A program made the translations under genes and the position numbers. From JAXLWB01 sp046328715 (GTDB taxonomy: Bacteria; Chloroflexota; Anaerolineae; Caldilineales; Caldilineaceae): a stretch of DNA of 64,000 bases. The notes under the pieces are model-generated. The model was not told where the DNA came from. It worked only from the letters and a program-made list of their open reading frames with translations, and searched no databases. The stretch spans positions 151,693 through 215,692 of the forward strand of contig JAXLWB010000014.1 in NCBI GenBank assembly GCA_046328715.1, in the 5' to 3' direction. Positions 17,069 through 26,727 of the stretch are shown piece after piece. The number at the start of each line of letters is the position of its first letter. Within the stretch, counting starts at the first letter, position 1.

Positions 17069-17083
17069 TCAAAGGAGGGACCC

Positions 17084-17752
17084 TTGGGTCGTAAGGTACA
17101 TCCAATAGGCTTTCGCCTGGGCATTATTAAAGAACACAAGAGCAGATGGTTTGCAACAGGCAAAAACTACACAAAGCAACTGGCAGAAGATCGCCAGATT
17201 CGCAGCATGGTGTTAAAAGAGTTGCCGAAGGCTGGTATCAGCAATATTGATATTGAACGCCAGCCCAATCAAGTTCACATCGTCATTGATACCGCGCGAC
17301 CTGGTGTCATTATTGGCCGCAAAGGTGCGAGCGTCAATGTGTTGCGAACCAGCTTGCAAGATTTGACACAAAAGAAAGTCAAAATTGACGTTCGTGAGAT
17401 TACTCGACCGGAATTGAATTCATTTTTGGTGGCCGAAAGCATTGCCGAACAACTGGAACGTCGTATCAGTTGGAAGCGGGCCATGAAACAAGCTATCCAG
17501 AAGACCATGAAATCGGGCGGCCAGGGCGTTATGATTAAAGTGTCGGGACGCTTGGGTGGTGCTGACATGGGACGTGTTGACACGGTGCGCGAAGGACAAA
17601 TTCCTCGACACACGTTGCGTGCTGACATTGACTACGGCACTGCAGAAGCTGATACCACCTTTGGTGTGATTGGTGTCAAGGTATGGATTTACCTTGGTGA
17701 GGTCATGCCAGGCGAAGAATATCATGCACGCTTTGTTTCTGAAGCGAGCTAA
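17084..17752 (+). CDS. rpsC: 30S ribosomal protein S3
   Basis: The 222-residue S3, part of the mRNA entry helicase. It starts at TTG giving (M)GRKVHPIGFRLGIIKEHKSRW, with GGAGGG 4 nt upstream. The in-frame ATG at 17036 lies inside the repeat hairpin and adds non-conserved residues. The KH domain motif VIGRKGASVNVLR and the C-terminal KVWIYLGE are present. Its stop codon TAA is the first base pairs of hairpin copy 5. Confidence 0.96.
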   Translation: MGRKVHPIGFRLGIIKEHKSRWFATGKNYTKQLAEDRQIRSMVLKELPKAGISNIDIERQPNQVHIVIDTARPGVIIGRKGASVNVLRTSLQDLTQKKVKIDVREITRPELNSFLVAESIAEQLERRISWKRAMKQAIQKTMKSGGQGVMIKVSGRLGGADMGRVDTVREGQIPRHTLRADIDYGTAEADTTFGVIGVKVWIYLGEVMPGEEYHARFVSEAS

Positions 17753-17831
17753 ACTGCGGTTGCAATGAGAACCGGGGTTTTGCTTTTCGACAGTAACCGT
17801 AAAAACTTCGTTCTCATTCAGAGCTTAGTTT
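17751..17831 (+). repeat. Hairpin family copy 5 (overlaps rpsC stop)
   Basis: AAACTGCGGTTGCAATGAGAA (17751 onward) and TTCTCATTCAGAGC...AGTTT (to 17831). The outer stem AAACT/AGTTT has changed on both sides relative to TATACT/AGTATA. The inner stem extends through CGGGGTTTT/AAAACTTCG using G-U pairs, which fits a plus-strand RNA. Confidence 0.85.
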
Positions 17832-17887
17832 AATGAGTTGCTTTTAAGAGACAGAGCAAAGCATAGTTGAATTGGGAGTTTTTTATT

Positions 17888-18307
17888 ATGTTGATGCCAA
17901 AACGTGTAAAGTATCGCAAGATGCAACGTGGCCGACTTAAGGGTAAGGCTCAACGAGGAAGTTCGATTGCATTTGGCACCTTTGGTTTGCAAGCTGTCGA
18001 ATCGCATTACGTAACCAGTCGTCAAATTGAAGCCGCTCGTCGTGCGATTGTTCGCTATATTCGACGTGGTGGTAAGCTGTGGATTCGCATCTTCCCAAGT
18101 CGACCTGTTACGAAACGTGCGGCAGAAACCCGCATGGGTTCTGGTAAGGGCACTGTGGATCATTGGGTTGCCCCTGTGCGGCCAGGCAAAGTGATTTTTG
18201 AGATGGCCGGTATCCGCGCCGATCAAGCTGAGGAAGCGTTGCGGTTGGCTGCTTTTAAACTACCGATGAAGACGCAGTTTATCAGCCGCGAAGAGCATGC
18301 CGTATAG
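17888..18307 (+). CDS. rplP: 50S ribosomal protein L16
   Basis: L16 (139 residues) organises the A-site region of the large subunit. The start MLMPKRVKYRKMQRGRLKG fits the family, and GGGAG lies about 11 nt upstream; an ATG two codons later is also possible. RIFPSRPVTKRAAETRMGSGKG and the C-terminal EEALRLAAFKLPMKTQFI are conserved. Confidence 0.96.
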   Translation: MLMPKRVKYRKMQRGRLKGKAQRGSSIAFGTFGLQAVESHYVTSRQIEAARRAIVRYIRRGGKLWIRIFPSRPVTKRAAETRMGSGKGTVDHWVAPVRPGKVIFEMAGIRADQAEEALRLAAFKLPMKTQFISREEHAV

Positions 18308-18339
18308 CGCTGATTGAGATATCAGTATAGGAGTTTCGG

Positions 18340-18537
18340 ATGAAAGCTAATGAAATTCGCTCATTAAGCAATGCAGAACTGGGTAAGCATCTGGATGATT
18401 CTTATCAAGAACTCTTCAACCTGCGCTTTCAACGTGTTGCTGGGCAGGTGACCAATTCTGCTCGTTTCAAACAAGTTCGTCGAGAAATTGCGCGCATGAA
18501 AACTGTACTACGCGAGCGAGAGTTGGAGCAGAGCTAA
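18340..18537 (+). CDS. rpmC: 50S ribosomal protein L29
   Basis: A 65-residue helical protein near the tunnel exit. MKANEIRSLSNAELGKHLDDSYQELFNLRFQ and VRREIARMKTVLRERE form the two-helix fold. AGGAG precedes the ATG. It is followed immediately by hairpin copy 6. Confidence 0.95.
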   Translation: MKANEIRSLSNAELGKHLDDSYQELFNLRFQRVAGQVTNSARFKQVRREIARMKTVLRERELEQS

Positions 18538-18540
18538 GCA

Positions 18541-18611
18541 TATACTGCGGTTGGGTTAGAAGTCGTTTTTCTCAGATAGGGAAAATCCACCTCTAACCAG
18601 AGCCAAGTATA
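18541..18611 (+). repeat. Hairpin family copy 6, compensatory inner stem
   Basis: The outer stem TATACT/AGTATA is perfect (18541-18546/18606-18611). GCGGTTG and AGAGCC are kept. The inner stem is GGTTAGA/TCTAACC (18554-18560/18592-18598) instead of AATGAGAA/TTCTCATT, so both sides changed together. Confidence 0.85.
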
Positions 18612-18626
18612 ACGAGGAGATAAATT

Positions 18627-18884
18627 ATGCGTGATGGTCGAAAAGCGCTGACAGGTGTAGTCACCAGTGACAAAATGCAAAAGACAGTGGTCGTTCAGGT
18701 TGAGCGTGTGACTCGCCACCCACTGTATGGCAAGGTCATCAAGTTACACAAGAAGTACAAAGCGCATGACGAAGCCAATGAGGCAAAAGTCGGTGACACC
18801 GTTCGCATCCGCGAATGTCGCCCGATTAGTAAAGATAAAACGTTTTTTGTTGAAGAAATCTTGCAGCGCGCCGAGACGGTCTAA
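18627..18884 (+). CDS. rpsQ: 30S ribosomal protein S17
   Basis: The 85-residue S17, a primary 16S rRNA binder with an OB fold. TGVVTSDKMQKTVVVQVERVTRHPLYGKVIK and GDTVRIRECRPISKDKTF are conserved. GAGGAG lies upstream, just after hairpin copy 6. Confidence 0.97.
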   Translation: MRDGRKALTGVVTSDKMQKTVVVQVERVTRHPLYGKVIKLHKKYKAHDEANEAKVGDTVRIRECRPISKDKTFFVEEILQRAETV

Positions 18885-18916
18885 CTGCTAGAAAGAAATT
18901 CTTGTGAGGGTGAGAA

Positions 18917-19285
18917 ATGATTCAGCAAGAATCAAGGCTCAAAGTAGCCGATAACACCGGTGCAAAAGAATTGCTTACGATCCGTGTCAAAGGCGGTAGC
19001 TATCGGCGTTATGCATCGATTGGCGATATTATCGTGGCTTCGGTGAAGAGTGCAAGCCCGACGGGAACGGTCAAAAAAGGGGATGTGGTCAAGGCAGTCA
19101 TTGTCCGCACCACTCGACCTGTACGTCGCGCTGATGGGAGTTACATCCGCTTTGATGAAAATGCGGCTGTAATTATTGATGATGCGAAAAATCCACGTGG
19201 CACCCGTATCTTTGGACCGGTCGCCCGTGAATTGCGCGATGGCGGCTATATGAAGATTTTGTCTTTGGCACCTGAAGTTCTCTAA
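18917..19285 (+). CDS. rplN: 50S ribosomal protein L14
   Basis: L14 (122 residues) contributes to intersubunit bridges B5 and B8 and is the RsfS docking site. MIQQESRLKVADNTGAKELL, VVKAVIVRTTRPVRRADGSYIRFDENA and GTRIFGPVARELR are conserved. GAGGGTGA precedes the ATG. Confidence 0.97.
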   Translation: MIQQESRLKVADNTGAKELLTIRVKGGSYRRYASIGDIIVASVKSASPTGTVKKGDVVKAVIVRTTRPVRRADGSYIRFDENAAVIIDDAKNPRGTRIFGPVARELRDGGYMKILSLAPEVL

Positions 19286-19352
19286 TGTAGGTGCTTTGCA
19301 ATTGCTCGTAAAATTGCCAATAAGCTGCCAGAACGTTACCGGAGTTTGAAAA

Positions 19353-19715
19353 ATGAAACCGAAAATTGCAAAAGGCGATACAGTTGAAGTGATTGCCGGT
19401 GAGCACAAAGGCTACCGCGGCGAAGTTCAACGAGTGATTCGCAAAAAAGACAAGGATGGAGCCTACGACCCAGATCGCGTCTTTGTGTTGGTTGCGGGTG
19501 CAAATTTGGTCACCAAGCATCAACGACGCACGGGCCGTGTCAATACGCAAACGGGACGTATTGAAAAAGAAGCGCCAATCCATATCAGCAATGTGGCGCT
19601 GATTGGCACAGATGGCAAGGCTACACGTGCTGGTTACGAAGTGACAGCAGGTGGAGATAAGACCCGAGTTGATCGCCGCTCGAATGATCCGCTGCCAAAG
19701 CCAGTGTCAAAATAG
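19353..19715 (+). CDS. rplX: 50S ribosomal protein L24
   Basis: The 120-residue L24 initiates large-subunit assembly. The KOW motif KGDTVEVIAGEHKGYRGEVQRVIRKK lies at residues 7-32. The C-terminal half includes IHISNVALI. The central region is slightly longer than in E. coli, with an insertion around KDGAYDPDRVFVLVAG. GGAG precedes the start. Confidence 0.95.
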   Translation: MKPKIAKGDTVEVIAGEHKGYRGEVQRVIRKKDKDGAYDPDRVFVLVAGANLVTKHQRRTGRVNTQTGRIEKEAPIHISNVALIGTDGKATRAGYEVTAGGDKTRVDRRSNDPLPKPVSK

Positions 19716-19794
19716 CGTGCAAAACAAGATCGAATGAATGAAGTCGCCTGAACTTTCGACGAAATGACCGTCGTCTGCGGGCAGGGAGAAGATC

Positions 19795-20361
19795 ATGAGT
19801 AGTGAAACAAAGACGGGTAGCATCCCGCGCTTGAAGGAACGTTACAACAAGGACATTGTACCCGCTCTGATGAAAGAGTTTGGCTACGATAATGTAATGC
19901 AAGTTCCTCGCGTTAAAAAGATTTCAGTAAATATCGGTTTGGGAGAGGCACTTCAAAATAACAAAGCAGTTGAAGCTGCCACCAACGACATGACGATTAT
20001 TACAGGCCAAAAGCCTGTTGTCACAAAAGCGCGAAAGTCCATCGCAATTTTTAAGTTGCGTGAGGGTATGTCGATCGGCGTCATGGTCACTTTGCGAGGA
20101 AACCGCATGTGGGATTTCCTAGACCGGCTGATCAGCGTAGTGTTGCCTCGCCAACGTGACTTTCAAGGTGTATCGCCTGATTCCTTTGATGGACGTGGCA
20201 ATTACAGTATCGGCCTGCGAGAGCAATTGGTGTTCCCGGAGATCGAGTACGATAAAGTCGACAAAGTACGTGGCATGGAAATCACAATTGTGACCAGTGC
20301 ACAGTCGGACAACGAAGCTCGCCGAATGTTGGCACTGATGAGCATGCCATTTAAGCGATAA
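19795..20361 (+). CDS. rplE: 50S ribosomal protein L5
   Basis: L5 (188 residues) binds 5S rRNA at the central protuberance. It contains RLKERYNKDIVPALMKEFGYDNVMQVPRVKKISVNIGLGEA, TGQKPVVTKARKSIA, MWDFLDRLIS and GRGNYSIGLREQLVFPEI. AGGGAG lies before the ATG. Confidence 0.97.
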   Translation: MSSETKTGSIPRLKERYNKDIVPALMKEFGYDNVMQVPRVKKISVNIGLGEALQNNKAVEAATNDMTIITGQKPVVTKARKSIAIFKLREGMSIGVMVTLRGNRMWDFLDRLISVVLPRQRDFQGVSPDSFDGRGNYSIGLREQLVFPEIEYDKVDKVRGMEITIVTSAQSDNEARRMLALMSMPFKR

Positions 20362-20385
20362 GCTTTTTGAAAAGGGGATTTTACT

Positions 20386-20568
20386 GTGGCCAAGACATCA
20401 ATGGTTGTGCGTGAAAGCCGCCGCAAATATGCAATCCGTGTACGGAATCGATGCCAGATGTGTGGTCGTTCACGGGGATATATGCGCCGATTTGGGCTTT
20501 GCCGCATCTGTTTCCGACAGGAAGCATTGCGCGGACGCTTGCCAGGCGTTACCAAGTCAAGCTGGTAA
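20386..20568 (+). CDS. rpsN: 30S ribosomal protein S14, zinc-binding type
   Basis: The short 60-residue S14 with both cysteine pairs (CQMCGRSRG and CRICFRQEA), hence the zinc-containing form. It starts at GTG with AAGGGG upstream, giving MAKTSMVVRESRRKYAIRVRNRC. The C-terminal LRGRLPGVTKSSW is canonical. Confidence 0.96.
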   Translation: MAKTSMVVRESRRKYAIRVRNRCQMCGRSRGYMRRFGLCRICFRQEALRGRLPGVTKSSW

Positions 20569-20707
20569 TTCGCAATTTGTGAAGTCATATCGTACGAGCC
20601 AGTAATGGATTGTGCTCTATTTTGTAATAAAACGATTGTGGATCGGGACATTACTAGAGAATTGTTCATTCAGGATCTTGCGAGTATATTTAAAACGTTG
20701 CTTTGAT

Positions 20708-20768
20708 AACCGATTTCCTCTCCTTCGGATCCGATCTTTACAGAACGACTCAGGAGGAGAATTCGGTT
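20708..20768 (+). other. Hairpin in the rpsN-rpsH spacer
   Basis: AACCGATTTCCTCTCC (20708-20723) pairs with GGAGGAGAATTCGGTT (20753-20768) with two central mismatches. A second small hairpin, CGATTTC/GAAATCG, lies at about 20810-20842. Nothing else is visible in the 314-nt space 20569-20882. It does not carry the GCGGTTG/CAGAGC core. Confidence 0.5.
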
Positions 20769-20882
20769 GCTAACTACAGTTTTCTACTGAGGCCATTGCA
20801 AAGGCTTAAGCGATTTCATGGAATATTTCTATTTTGAAATCGTCGAGGTAGGAGGCTGCAAGAGTGACCAGGAGACAAATGT

Positions 20883-21278
20883 ATGGTAAATGATCCAATT
20901 GCTGATCTGCTGACACGAATTCGCAATGCCTGTTTGGTGCAGCGACAGCAAGTTGTAGTTCCCATCTCGAAAATCAAGTTGGAAATTGCCAAGATTTTGC
21001 AGCAGGAAGGCTTTATTAAAGAATATTCTGTCACGAATGAAAAGCCTCAGGCAAATTTGGTGATTTCGCTCAAGTACGTCGGTCGCGGTGTTCCTGTGAT
21101 TAACGGCCTGGAGCGCGTTAGCAAACCCGGTCGCCGCATTTACACTGGCTACCAGAATATTCCTTGGGTGCGTAGTGGACTGGGCATTAGCATCGTTTCT
21201 ACGCCACAAGGCCTGATGACGGGGCGTAAGGCCCGCCGCTCTAAGTTGGGTGGCGAAATCTTGTGTAACGTCTGGTAA
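20883..21278 (+). CDS. rpsH: 30S ribosomal protein S8
   Basis: S8 (131 residues) binds the central domain of 16S rRNA and is a spc-operon repressor in E. coli. It starts MVNDPIADLLTRIRNACLV. The C-terminus STPQGLMTGRKARRSKLGGEILCNVW is canonical. AGGAG lies 10 nt before the ATG. Confidence 0.97.
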   Translation: MVNDPIADLLTRIRNACLVQRQQVVVPISKIKLEIAKILQQEGFIKEYSVTNEKPQANLVISLKYVGRGVPVINGLERVSKPGRRIYTGYQNIPWVRSGLGISIVSTPQGLMTGRKARRSKLGGEILCNVW

Positions 21279-21290
21279 AGGAGAAGAACC

Positions 21291-21851
21291 ATGTCTCGTA
21301 TTGGACGAAGCCCAATCACTATCCCGGCAAAAGTAACAATCGATGTTGATAAAGGAAATTTGGTCAAAGTTACCGGTCCCAAAGGCACGCTGACGCAACA
21401 GATCTCCCCAGACATCAAGATCGAGCGGAAAGATAATACACTCGAATTGAGCCGCCCAACTGAATTGCGCCACCATAAGGAGCAACATGGGTTGGCACGA
21501 TCACTGATCAATAATATGGTTATCGGTGTGACTGCGGGCTTCTCACGCAAGCTAGAAATTGTCGGGGTTGGCTACCGCGCTGAAAAGCGTGGCAATAACT
21601 TGGCCTTGCAAGTAGGCAAAAGCCACCCAGTGGAGTACGCACCTCCTACCAAAGACATCTCATTTGATGTGGACAAGGAAGGTCGTAACGTGACAATCAA
21701 CGGCATTGACAAGTGTGCCATCGGTGAGTTGGCCGCGGTCATCCGCCGTACACGTCCACCAGAGCCCTATCAAGGCAAGGGTATTCGCTATGCTGGTGAA
21801 TTTGTGAAGCTCAAGGCTGGCAAGACGGCTGGTAAAGGTGGTAAGAAATAA
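21291..21851 (+). CDS. rplF: 50S ribosomal protein L6
   Basis: L6 (186 residues), two repeated alpha/beta domains near the sarcin-ricin loop. It begins MSRIGRSPITIPAKVTIDVDKGNLVKVTGPKGTL. The C-terminal RRTRPPEPYQGKGIRYAGEFVKLKAGKTAGKGGKK is canonical. AAGGAG precedes the start, 12 nt after rpsH. Confidence 0.97.
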   Translation: MSRIGRSPITIPAKVTIDVDKGNLVKVTGPKGTLTQQISPDIKIERKDNTLELSRPTELRHHKEQHGLARSLINNMVIGVTAGFSRKLEIVGVGYRAEKRGNNLALQVGKSHPVEYAPPTKDISFDVDKEGRNVTINGIDKCAIGELAAVIRRTRPPEPYQGKGIRYAGEFVKLKAGKTAGKGGKK

Positions 21852-21857
21852 AATCCT

Positions 21858-22223
21858 ATGGCTACTACATTTCGCAGAGCAGCGCGTTTGCGCCGTCAGG
21901 TGCGTGTCCGTAAGAAGATTCAAGGCACATCCTCTCGTCCACGATTGAATGTGTTTCGCAGTCTTGAACATATCTACGCACAAGTGATCGACGATGAAGC
22001 TGGTGCTACACTGGTTTCTGCATCGACTGTGGATAAAGAACTGCGCAGTCGGGTCGCATCCATGAAGAAGAGCGAGCAAGCAAAAGAGATCGGTAAGGTT
22101 GTCGCAGAGCGAGCAAAAGCAAAAGGAATTGAATCCGTTGTCTTTGATCGCGGTGGTTTTCCTTATCATGGTCGTGTTAAGGCGCTTGCCGAAGGCAGCC
22201 GCGAAGGTGGTCTTGCATTCTAA
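21858..22223 (+). CDS. rplR: 50S ribosomal protein L18
   Basis: L18 (121 residues) binds 5S rRNA with L5. RPRLNVFRSLEHIYAQVIDD, VVFDRGGFPYHGRVKALAEGSREGGLAF are conserved. It starts 6 nt after the rplF stop with no visible ribosome-binding site, so translational coupling is likely. Confidence 0.96.
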   Translation: MATTFRRAARLRRQVRVRKKIQGTSSRPRLNVFRSLEHIYAQVIDDEAGATLVSASTVDKELRSRVASMKKSEQAKEIGKVVAERAKAKGIESVVFDRGGFPYHGRVKALAEGSREGGLAF

Positions 22224-22256
22224 GATCACTCTATAACGAGGAGATTGAATTCAGCT

Positions 22257-22820
22257 ATGGCAAAGCGTGAAAGAAAGAGCAATAAGGAACGAGATCGCGA
22301 CCAACGCGAGGAACGTGAGGAACTGGAAGAGCGCGTCGTCCACATTGCACGTACTGCAAAAGTGGTAAAAGGTGGACGCCGTTTTGCGTTTCGTGCGGTC
22401 GTTGTCGTTGGGGACAAGAAGGGTCGTGTTGGCGTCGGCGTAGGTAAGGCGCGCGAAGTACCAGATGCAATTCGCAAGGCCGGTGAGCGAGCACGCAAAG
22501 GTATGGTCCGCATTCCACTTCTAGGAAGCACCATCCCCCATACCGTGGAAGCCAATTTCGGTGCAGGCAAAGTCTTCTTAAAGCCTGCAAGCCCTGGCAC
22601 GGGTGTAATCGCAGGTGGTGGTGTGCGTGCCGTGGTAGAAGCCTGTGGTGTTAGCGACATTCTGAGCAAGTCTCTAGGTAGCGATAACATCCTTAACGTG
22701 GTACAGGCGACATTTACAGCGCTTCAGTCGGTCAAAGACTTCCGCAGCGAAGCTGCTAACCGTGGCGTAGACGCCAAACGTCTGGCGCCATTCTGGTATC
22801 GGGAGGAAGCGAATGGCTAA
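22257..22820 (+). CDS. rpsE: 30S ribosomal protein S5
   Basis: S5 (187 residues) acts in decoding fidelity and the mRNA entry helicase. A charged N-terminal stretch (KRERKSNKERDRDQREEREELEE) precedes the dsRBD-like ERVVHIARTAKVVKGGRRFAFRAVVVVGD. The GEAR-type C-terminal region GGGVRAVVEACGVSDILSKSLGS is present. GAGGAG is 12 nt before the ATG; a TTG four codons earlier is too close to it. It overlaps rpmD by 8 nt. Confidence 0.96.
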   Translation: MAKRERKSNKERDRDQREEREELEERVVHIARTAKVVKGGRRFAFRAVVVVGDKKGRVGVGVGKAREVPDAIRKAGERARKGMVRIPLLGSTIPHTVEANFGAGKVFLKPASPGTGVIAGGGVRAVVEACGVSDILSKSLGSDNILNVVQATFTALQSVKDFRSEAANRGVDAKRLAPFWYREEANG

Positions 22821-23007
22821 CACGGCATCACCCAAAACGATCAAAGTAACGCTCGTGAAGGGCATGATCGGCGTCACCAAAACCCATAAGGCCACAGCGG
22901 TTGCCTTGGGGTTGCGCAAGCGCAATCAAACGGTGGAAAAGCCGGACACACCCGAAATTCGTGGCATGATTAACACGATTCGTTACATGGTAGAAGTAAC
23001 TGAGTAA
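22813..23007 (+). CDS. rpmD: 50S ribosomal protein L30
   Basis: The 64-residue L30 with KTIKVTLVKGMIGVTKTHKATAVALGLRKRNQTVEKPDTPEIRGMINTIRYMVEV. GGGAGG lies inside the end of rpsE, so the two genes overlap and are probably coupled. A 159-nt spacer without a clear hairpin core follows. Confidence 0.95.
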   Translation: MANTASPKTIKVTLVKGMIGVTKTHKATAVALGLRKRNQTVEKPDTPEIRGMINTIRYMVEVTE

Positions 23008-23166
23008 AAATAGCAAGTAACTACTCTGACACGGAAAACTTGATCGGTACTTCTCGTACATATGCAATTTTAGGTGCTATACCAAATCAATTGCTCTGTA
23101 AAGTGCCAGCCAAGTTAATGTAGGTAGTTATTGTAGCCAGAAATGTGAAACGATAAGGAAAAGACA

Positions 23167-23646
23167 ATGCAATTACATGACCTGCGTCCCGCAGAGGGTG
23201 CAACCAAAAAGCGCAAGCGAGTGGGTCGTGGTACTGGCTCTGGCAAGGGCAAGACCAGTACCCGAGGCACAAAAGGTCAGCGCGCTCGTAACGGTGTCGG
23301 GATTCGCGCCAACTTTGAAGGCGGTCAGTTGCCTTTGACGAAGCGCCTGCCGAAACTGCGTGGCTTCAACAACAAATTTAAGGTTGAATATTTGCCAGTA
23401 AATCTCGATACACTGGATCGAGTTTGCGAGGCCAATGCAGAAGTTACACCCGAAGCGCTGGCCGAAGTAGGCGTGCTCAGCAGCAGTAAATCGCCAATTG
23501 TCATCTTAGCACGTGGCGAAATTACGAAACCACTTCATGTCAAGGCTCATCGGGTGAGTGCAGCCGCAAAGCAGCAAATTGAGGCGGCAGGTGGCAGTGT
23601 TGAATTGTTGACTGTTGCAGTGAATCGGCGTAAACCACGTTCATAA
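23167..23646 (+). CDS. rplO: 50S ribosomal protein L15
   Basis: L15 (159 residues). The N-terminal MQLHDLRPAEGATKKRKRVGRGTGSGKGKTSTRGTKGQRAR is the Gly/Arg-rich extension that enters rRNA. FEGGQLPLTKRLPKLRGFNN is also conserved. AAGGA lies upstream. The following 124-nt gap to secY has a small hairpin TCACTGG/CCAGTGA around 23677-23698. Confidence 0.96.
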   Translation: MQLHDLRPAEGATKKRKRVGRGTGSGKGKTSTRGTKGQRARNGVGIRANFEGGQLPLTKRLPKLRGFNNKFKVEYLPVNLDTLDRVCEANAEVTPEALAEVGVLSSSKSPIVILARGEITKPLHVKAHRVSAAAKQQIEAAGGSVELLTVAVNRRKPRS

Positions 23647-23770
23647 CTTTACGTATCTGTTGCGACTTGCGCATATCACTGGCGTCAAACCCAGTGAGAG
23701 GAATAATAAGTCTAAATGCGTAAGTCCAACAACGGTTTCAATGCTTGCAGTTGGATAAGGAGCAGAGCTC

Positions 23771-25117
23771 ATGATTGAATCTGTACGTAATGCGTTTCGA
23801 TTGCCAGATTTACGCCAAAAGATTCTGATTACGATTGGCATTCTCTTTCTTTATCGTTTTGCAGCCAATATACCGCTGCCAGGCGTGGACCGAAATGCAT
23901 TGGAAACGTTGTTTGGAGCTGGAAACAACAGCATTTTGGTGAATCTGCTCAACTTCTTTAGCGGTGGTGGTTTGCGAAGAATGGGCATCATGGCATTGGG
24001 TGTCTATCCTTATGTCACTGCCTCGATTATCATGCAATTGTTACAGCCGATTGTGCCTGCCCTTGAAGAGCTTTCCAAGGAAGGTGAGCAAGGTCGCAAT
24101 CGCCTCAATCAATATACCTACTGGTTGACTGTACCGTTGGCCATCTTGCAGTCTATTGCCCAGGCAACCTTGTTGAGCCGTGGAACTGGTGGTGTGGCTG
24201 TACTGCCCAACTGGGGCTTTACCGGTGAACATCTGCTGCCTTCGCTGACCATTATCGCAGGTATGGGCGCTGGCACGATGTTTGGCGTTTGGTTGGGTCA
24301 ACTACTGACTGAACAAGGTATCGGTAATGGTCTATCATTGATCATTTTTGCTGGTATTCTCGCTTCAGTGCCTTCTCAGATCGGGCAACTTTGGCAGCAA
24401 CCAGTTCTGCTGATTGTCTTTATTTTGCTCACAGTTGTGACGATGGCAGTGATCGTTTGGATTCAAGAAGGTCAGCGCCGTATTCCCGTGCAATATGGGA
24501 AGCGTGTGCGCACCATGCGTGGCAATCGTATGATGATGGTCGGTGGACAGAGTACCTATGTTCCACTTCGTGTCAACACAGCAGGCATGATCCCACTCAT
24601 CTTTGCACAGAGTCTCTTGATCTTGCCGAGCACGATTGCTAGCTACTTTGTAGCACGCAGTGGATGGGTAGGTTCTGTAGCCACGTTTATTACACAATGG
24701 ATCGGGCCGACGAGTTGGATCTACTGGTTGCTCTACTTCCTGTTTACCGTTGCCTTCACTTACTTCTACACCGATGTGATGTTCCGTCAGCAGAATCTGC
24801 CTGAGTCACTTCAGAAGCAAGGTGGTTTCATCCCGGGCATTCGCCCTGGTCCACGTACTGAGTCGTACCTGTATGGCGTTGTCTCACGGATTACGCTGGC
24901 AGGCGCTCTCTTCTTGGGCATGGTCGCCGTGTTGCCCTACGTTGTTGGTTCGGTGGTAGATTCGTTTACAGGCGGCGGCAATGTGTTGACTTCTGGCTAC
25001 GATACATTGGTGATCAGCAGTACAGGCTTATTGATTGTGGTAGGTGTTGTGTTGGATACGATGAAACAGATCGAAGCGCAATTGATGATGCGCAACTACG
25101 AAGGATTCATCCGCTAA
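23771..25117 (+). CDS. secY: Protein translocase subunit SecY
   Basis: The channel subunit of the Sec translocon, 448 residues with ten predicted membrane helices. LYRFAANIPLPGVD, GVYPYVTASIIMQLL, EQGIGNGLSLIIFAGI, TYVPLRVNTAGMIPLIFAQSLLILP and GFIPGIRPG are conserved. AAGGAG precedes the ATG. It is followed 4 nt later by adk. Confidence 0.98.
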   Translation: MIESVRNAFRLPDLRQKILITIGILFLYRFAANIPLPGVDRNALETLFGAGNNSILVNLLNFFSGGGLRRMGIMALGVYPYVTASIIMQLLQPIVPALEELSKEGEQGRNRLNQYTYWLTVPLAILQSIAQATLLSRGTGGVAVLPNWGFTGEHLLPSLTIIAGMGAGTMFGVWLGQLLTEQGIGNGLSLIIFAGILASVPSQIGQLWQQPVLLIVFILLTVVTMAVIVWIQEGQRRIPVQYGKRVRTMRGNRMMMVGGQSTYVPLRVNTAGMIPLIFAQSLLILPSTIASYFVARSGWVGSVATFITQWIGPTSWIYWLLYFLFTVAFTYFYTDVMFRQQNLPESLQKQGGFIPGIRPGPRTESYLYGVVSRITLAGALFLGMVAVLPYVVGSVVDSFTGGGNVLTSGYDTLVISSTGLLIVVGVVLDTMKQIEAQLMMRNYEGFIR

Positions 25118-25121
25118 CCCT

Positions 25122-25793
25122 ATGCCGAATCAATCTCGTACCTTTATTGTTCTTCTTGGTGTGCCTGGTGCAGGGAAGGGGACTCAAGCCAAGATCTTTG
25201 AAGAGCTACTGCATTTGCCGCAGGTCTCAACCGGCGATATTTTTCGCTATAACCTGAAAAACCAGACCCCCCTGGGTGTGCTGGCAAAAGGTTATATGGA
25301 TCGCGGTGAACTGGTTCCTGATGACGTGACCATTCAGATGGTAGAGGACCGGCTACAACGGGAAGATTGTGTCAGTGGGGCAATTCTTGATGGTTTTCCA
25401 CGCAATCTGATTCAGGCAAAAGCCTTTGATGGCATTACATCTCCATACGGTGGAGTGAGCCTGGTTCCTTTGATTAATTTGGAAGATGAGGAAGCAGTCA
25501 AACGTATCACGGGGCGGCGAAGCTGTCGCAATTGCGGTACGGTTTATCATGTGGATTTTAGCCCGCCCAAAGTGGCTGGGGTGTGTGACAAATGTGGCGG
25601 AGAGCTGTACCAGCGTGACGATGACAAGGTAGAGACAGTACGCAATCGCTTGTATGTCTATTACAAACAGACATCGCCTTTGATTGGCTACTATTTTGCC
25701 AAAGAGCTTCTCTCCGAAGTCGATGGCGCACAACCTATCCAGGTCGTGAGTGAGCAATTGAAAGCAATGGTAGCATCCAAGCTGGGGCGCTAG
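25122..25793 (+). CDS. adk: Adenylate kinase (zinc-lid type)
   Basis: Converts ATP + AMP to 2 ADP. The 223-residue long form has P-loop GVPGAGKGTQAK, the AMP-binding STGDIFR and LDGFPRN, and a lid with four cysteines (CRNCG...CDKCGG) typical of zinc-stabilised enzymes. It starts 4 nt after secY with no ribosome-binding site of its own, the usual secY-adk arrangement. Confidence 0.97.
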   Translation: MPNQSRTFIVLLGVPGAGKGTQAKIFEELLHLPQVSTGDIFRYNLKNQTPLGVLAKGYMDRGELVPDDVTIQMVEDRLQREDCVSGAILDGFPRNLIQAKAFDGITSPYGGVSLVPLINLEDEEAVKRITGRRSCRNCGTVYHVDFSPPKVAGVCDKCGGELYQRDDDKVETVRNRLYVYYKQTSPLIGYYFAKELLSEVDGAQPIQVVSEQLKAMVASKLGR

Positions 25794-25801
25794 GCAAAAT
25801 T

Positions 25802-26644
<843 letters not shown>

Positions 26645-26727
26645 TGAGTTTGATATACTAGCAAAGTTGCGCGAGAATTACTCGCTCAAAATGCTTTGGA
26701 ATCGATAGATAATCCTACTCGCAAAAC

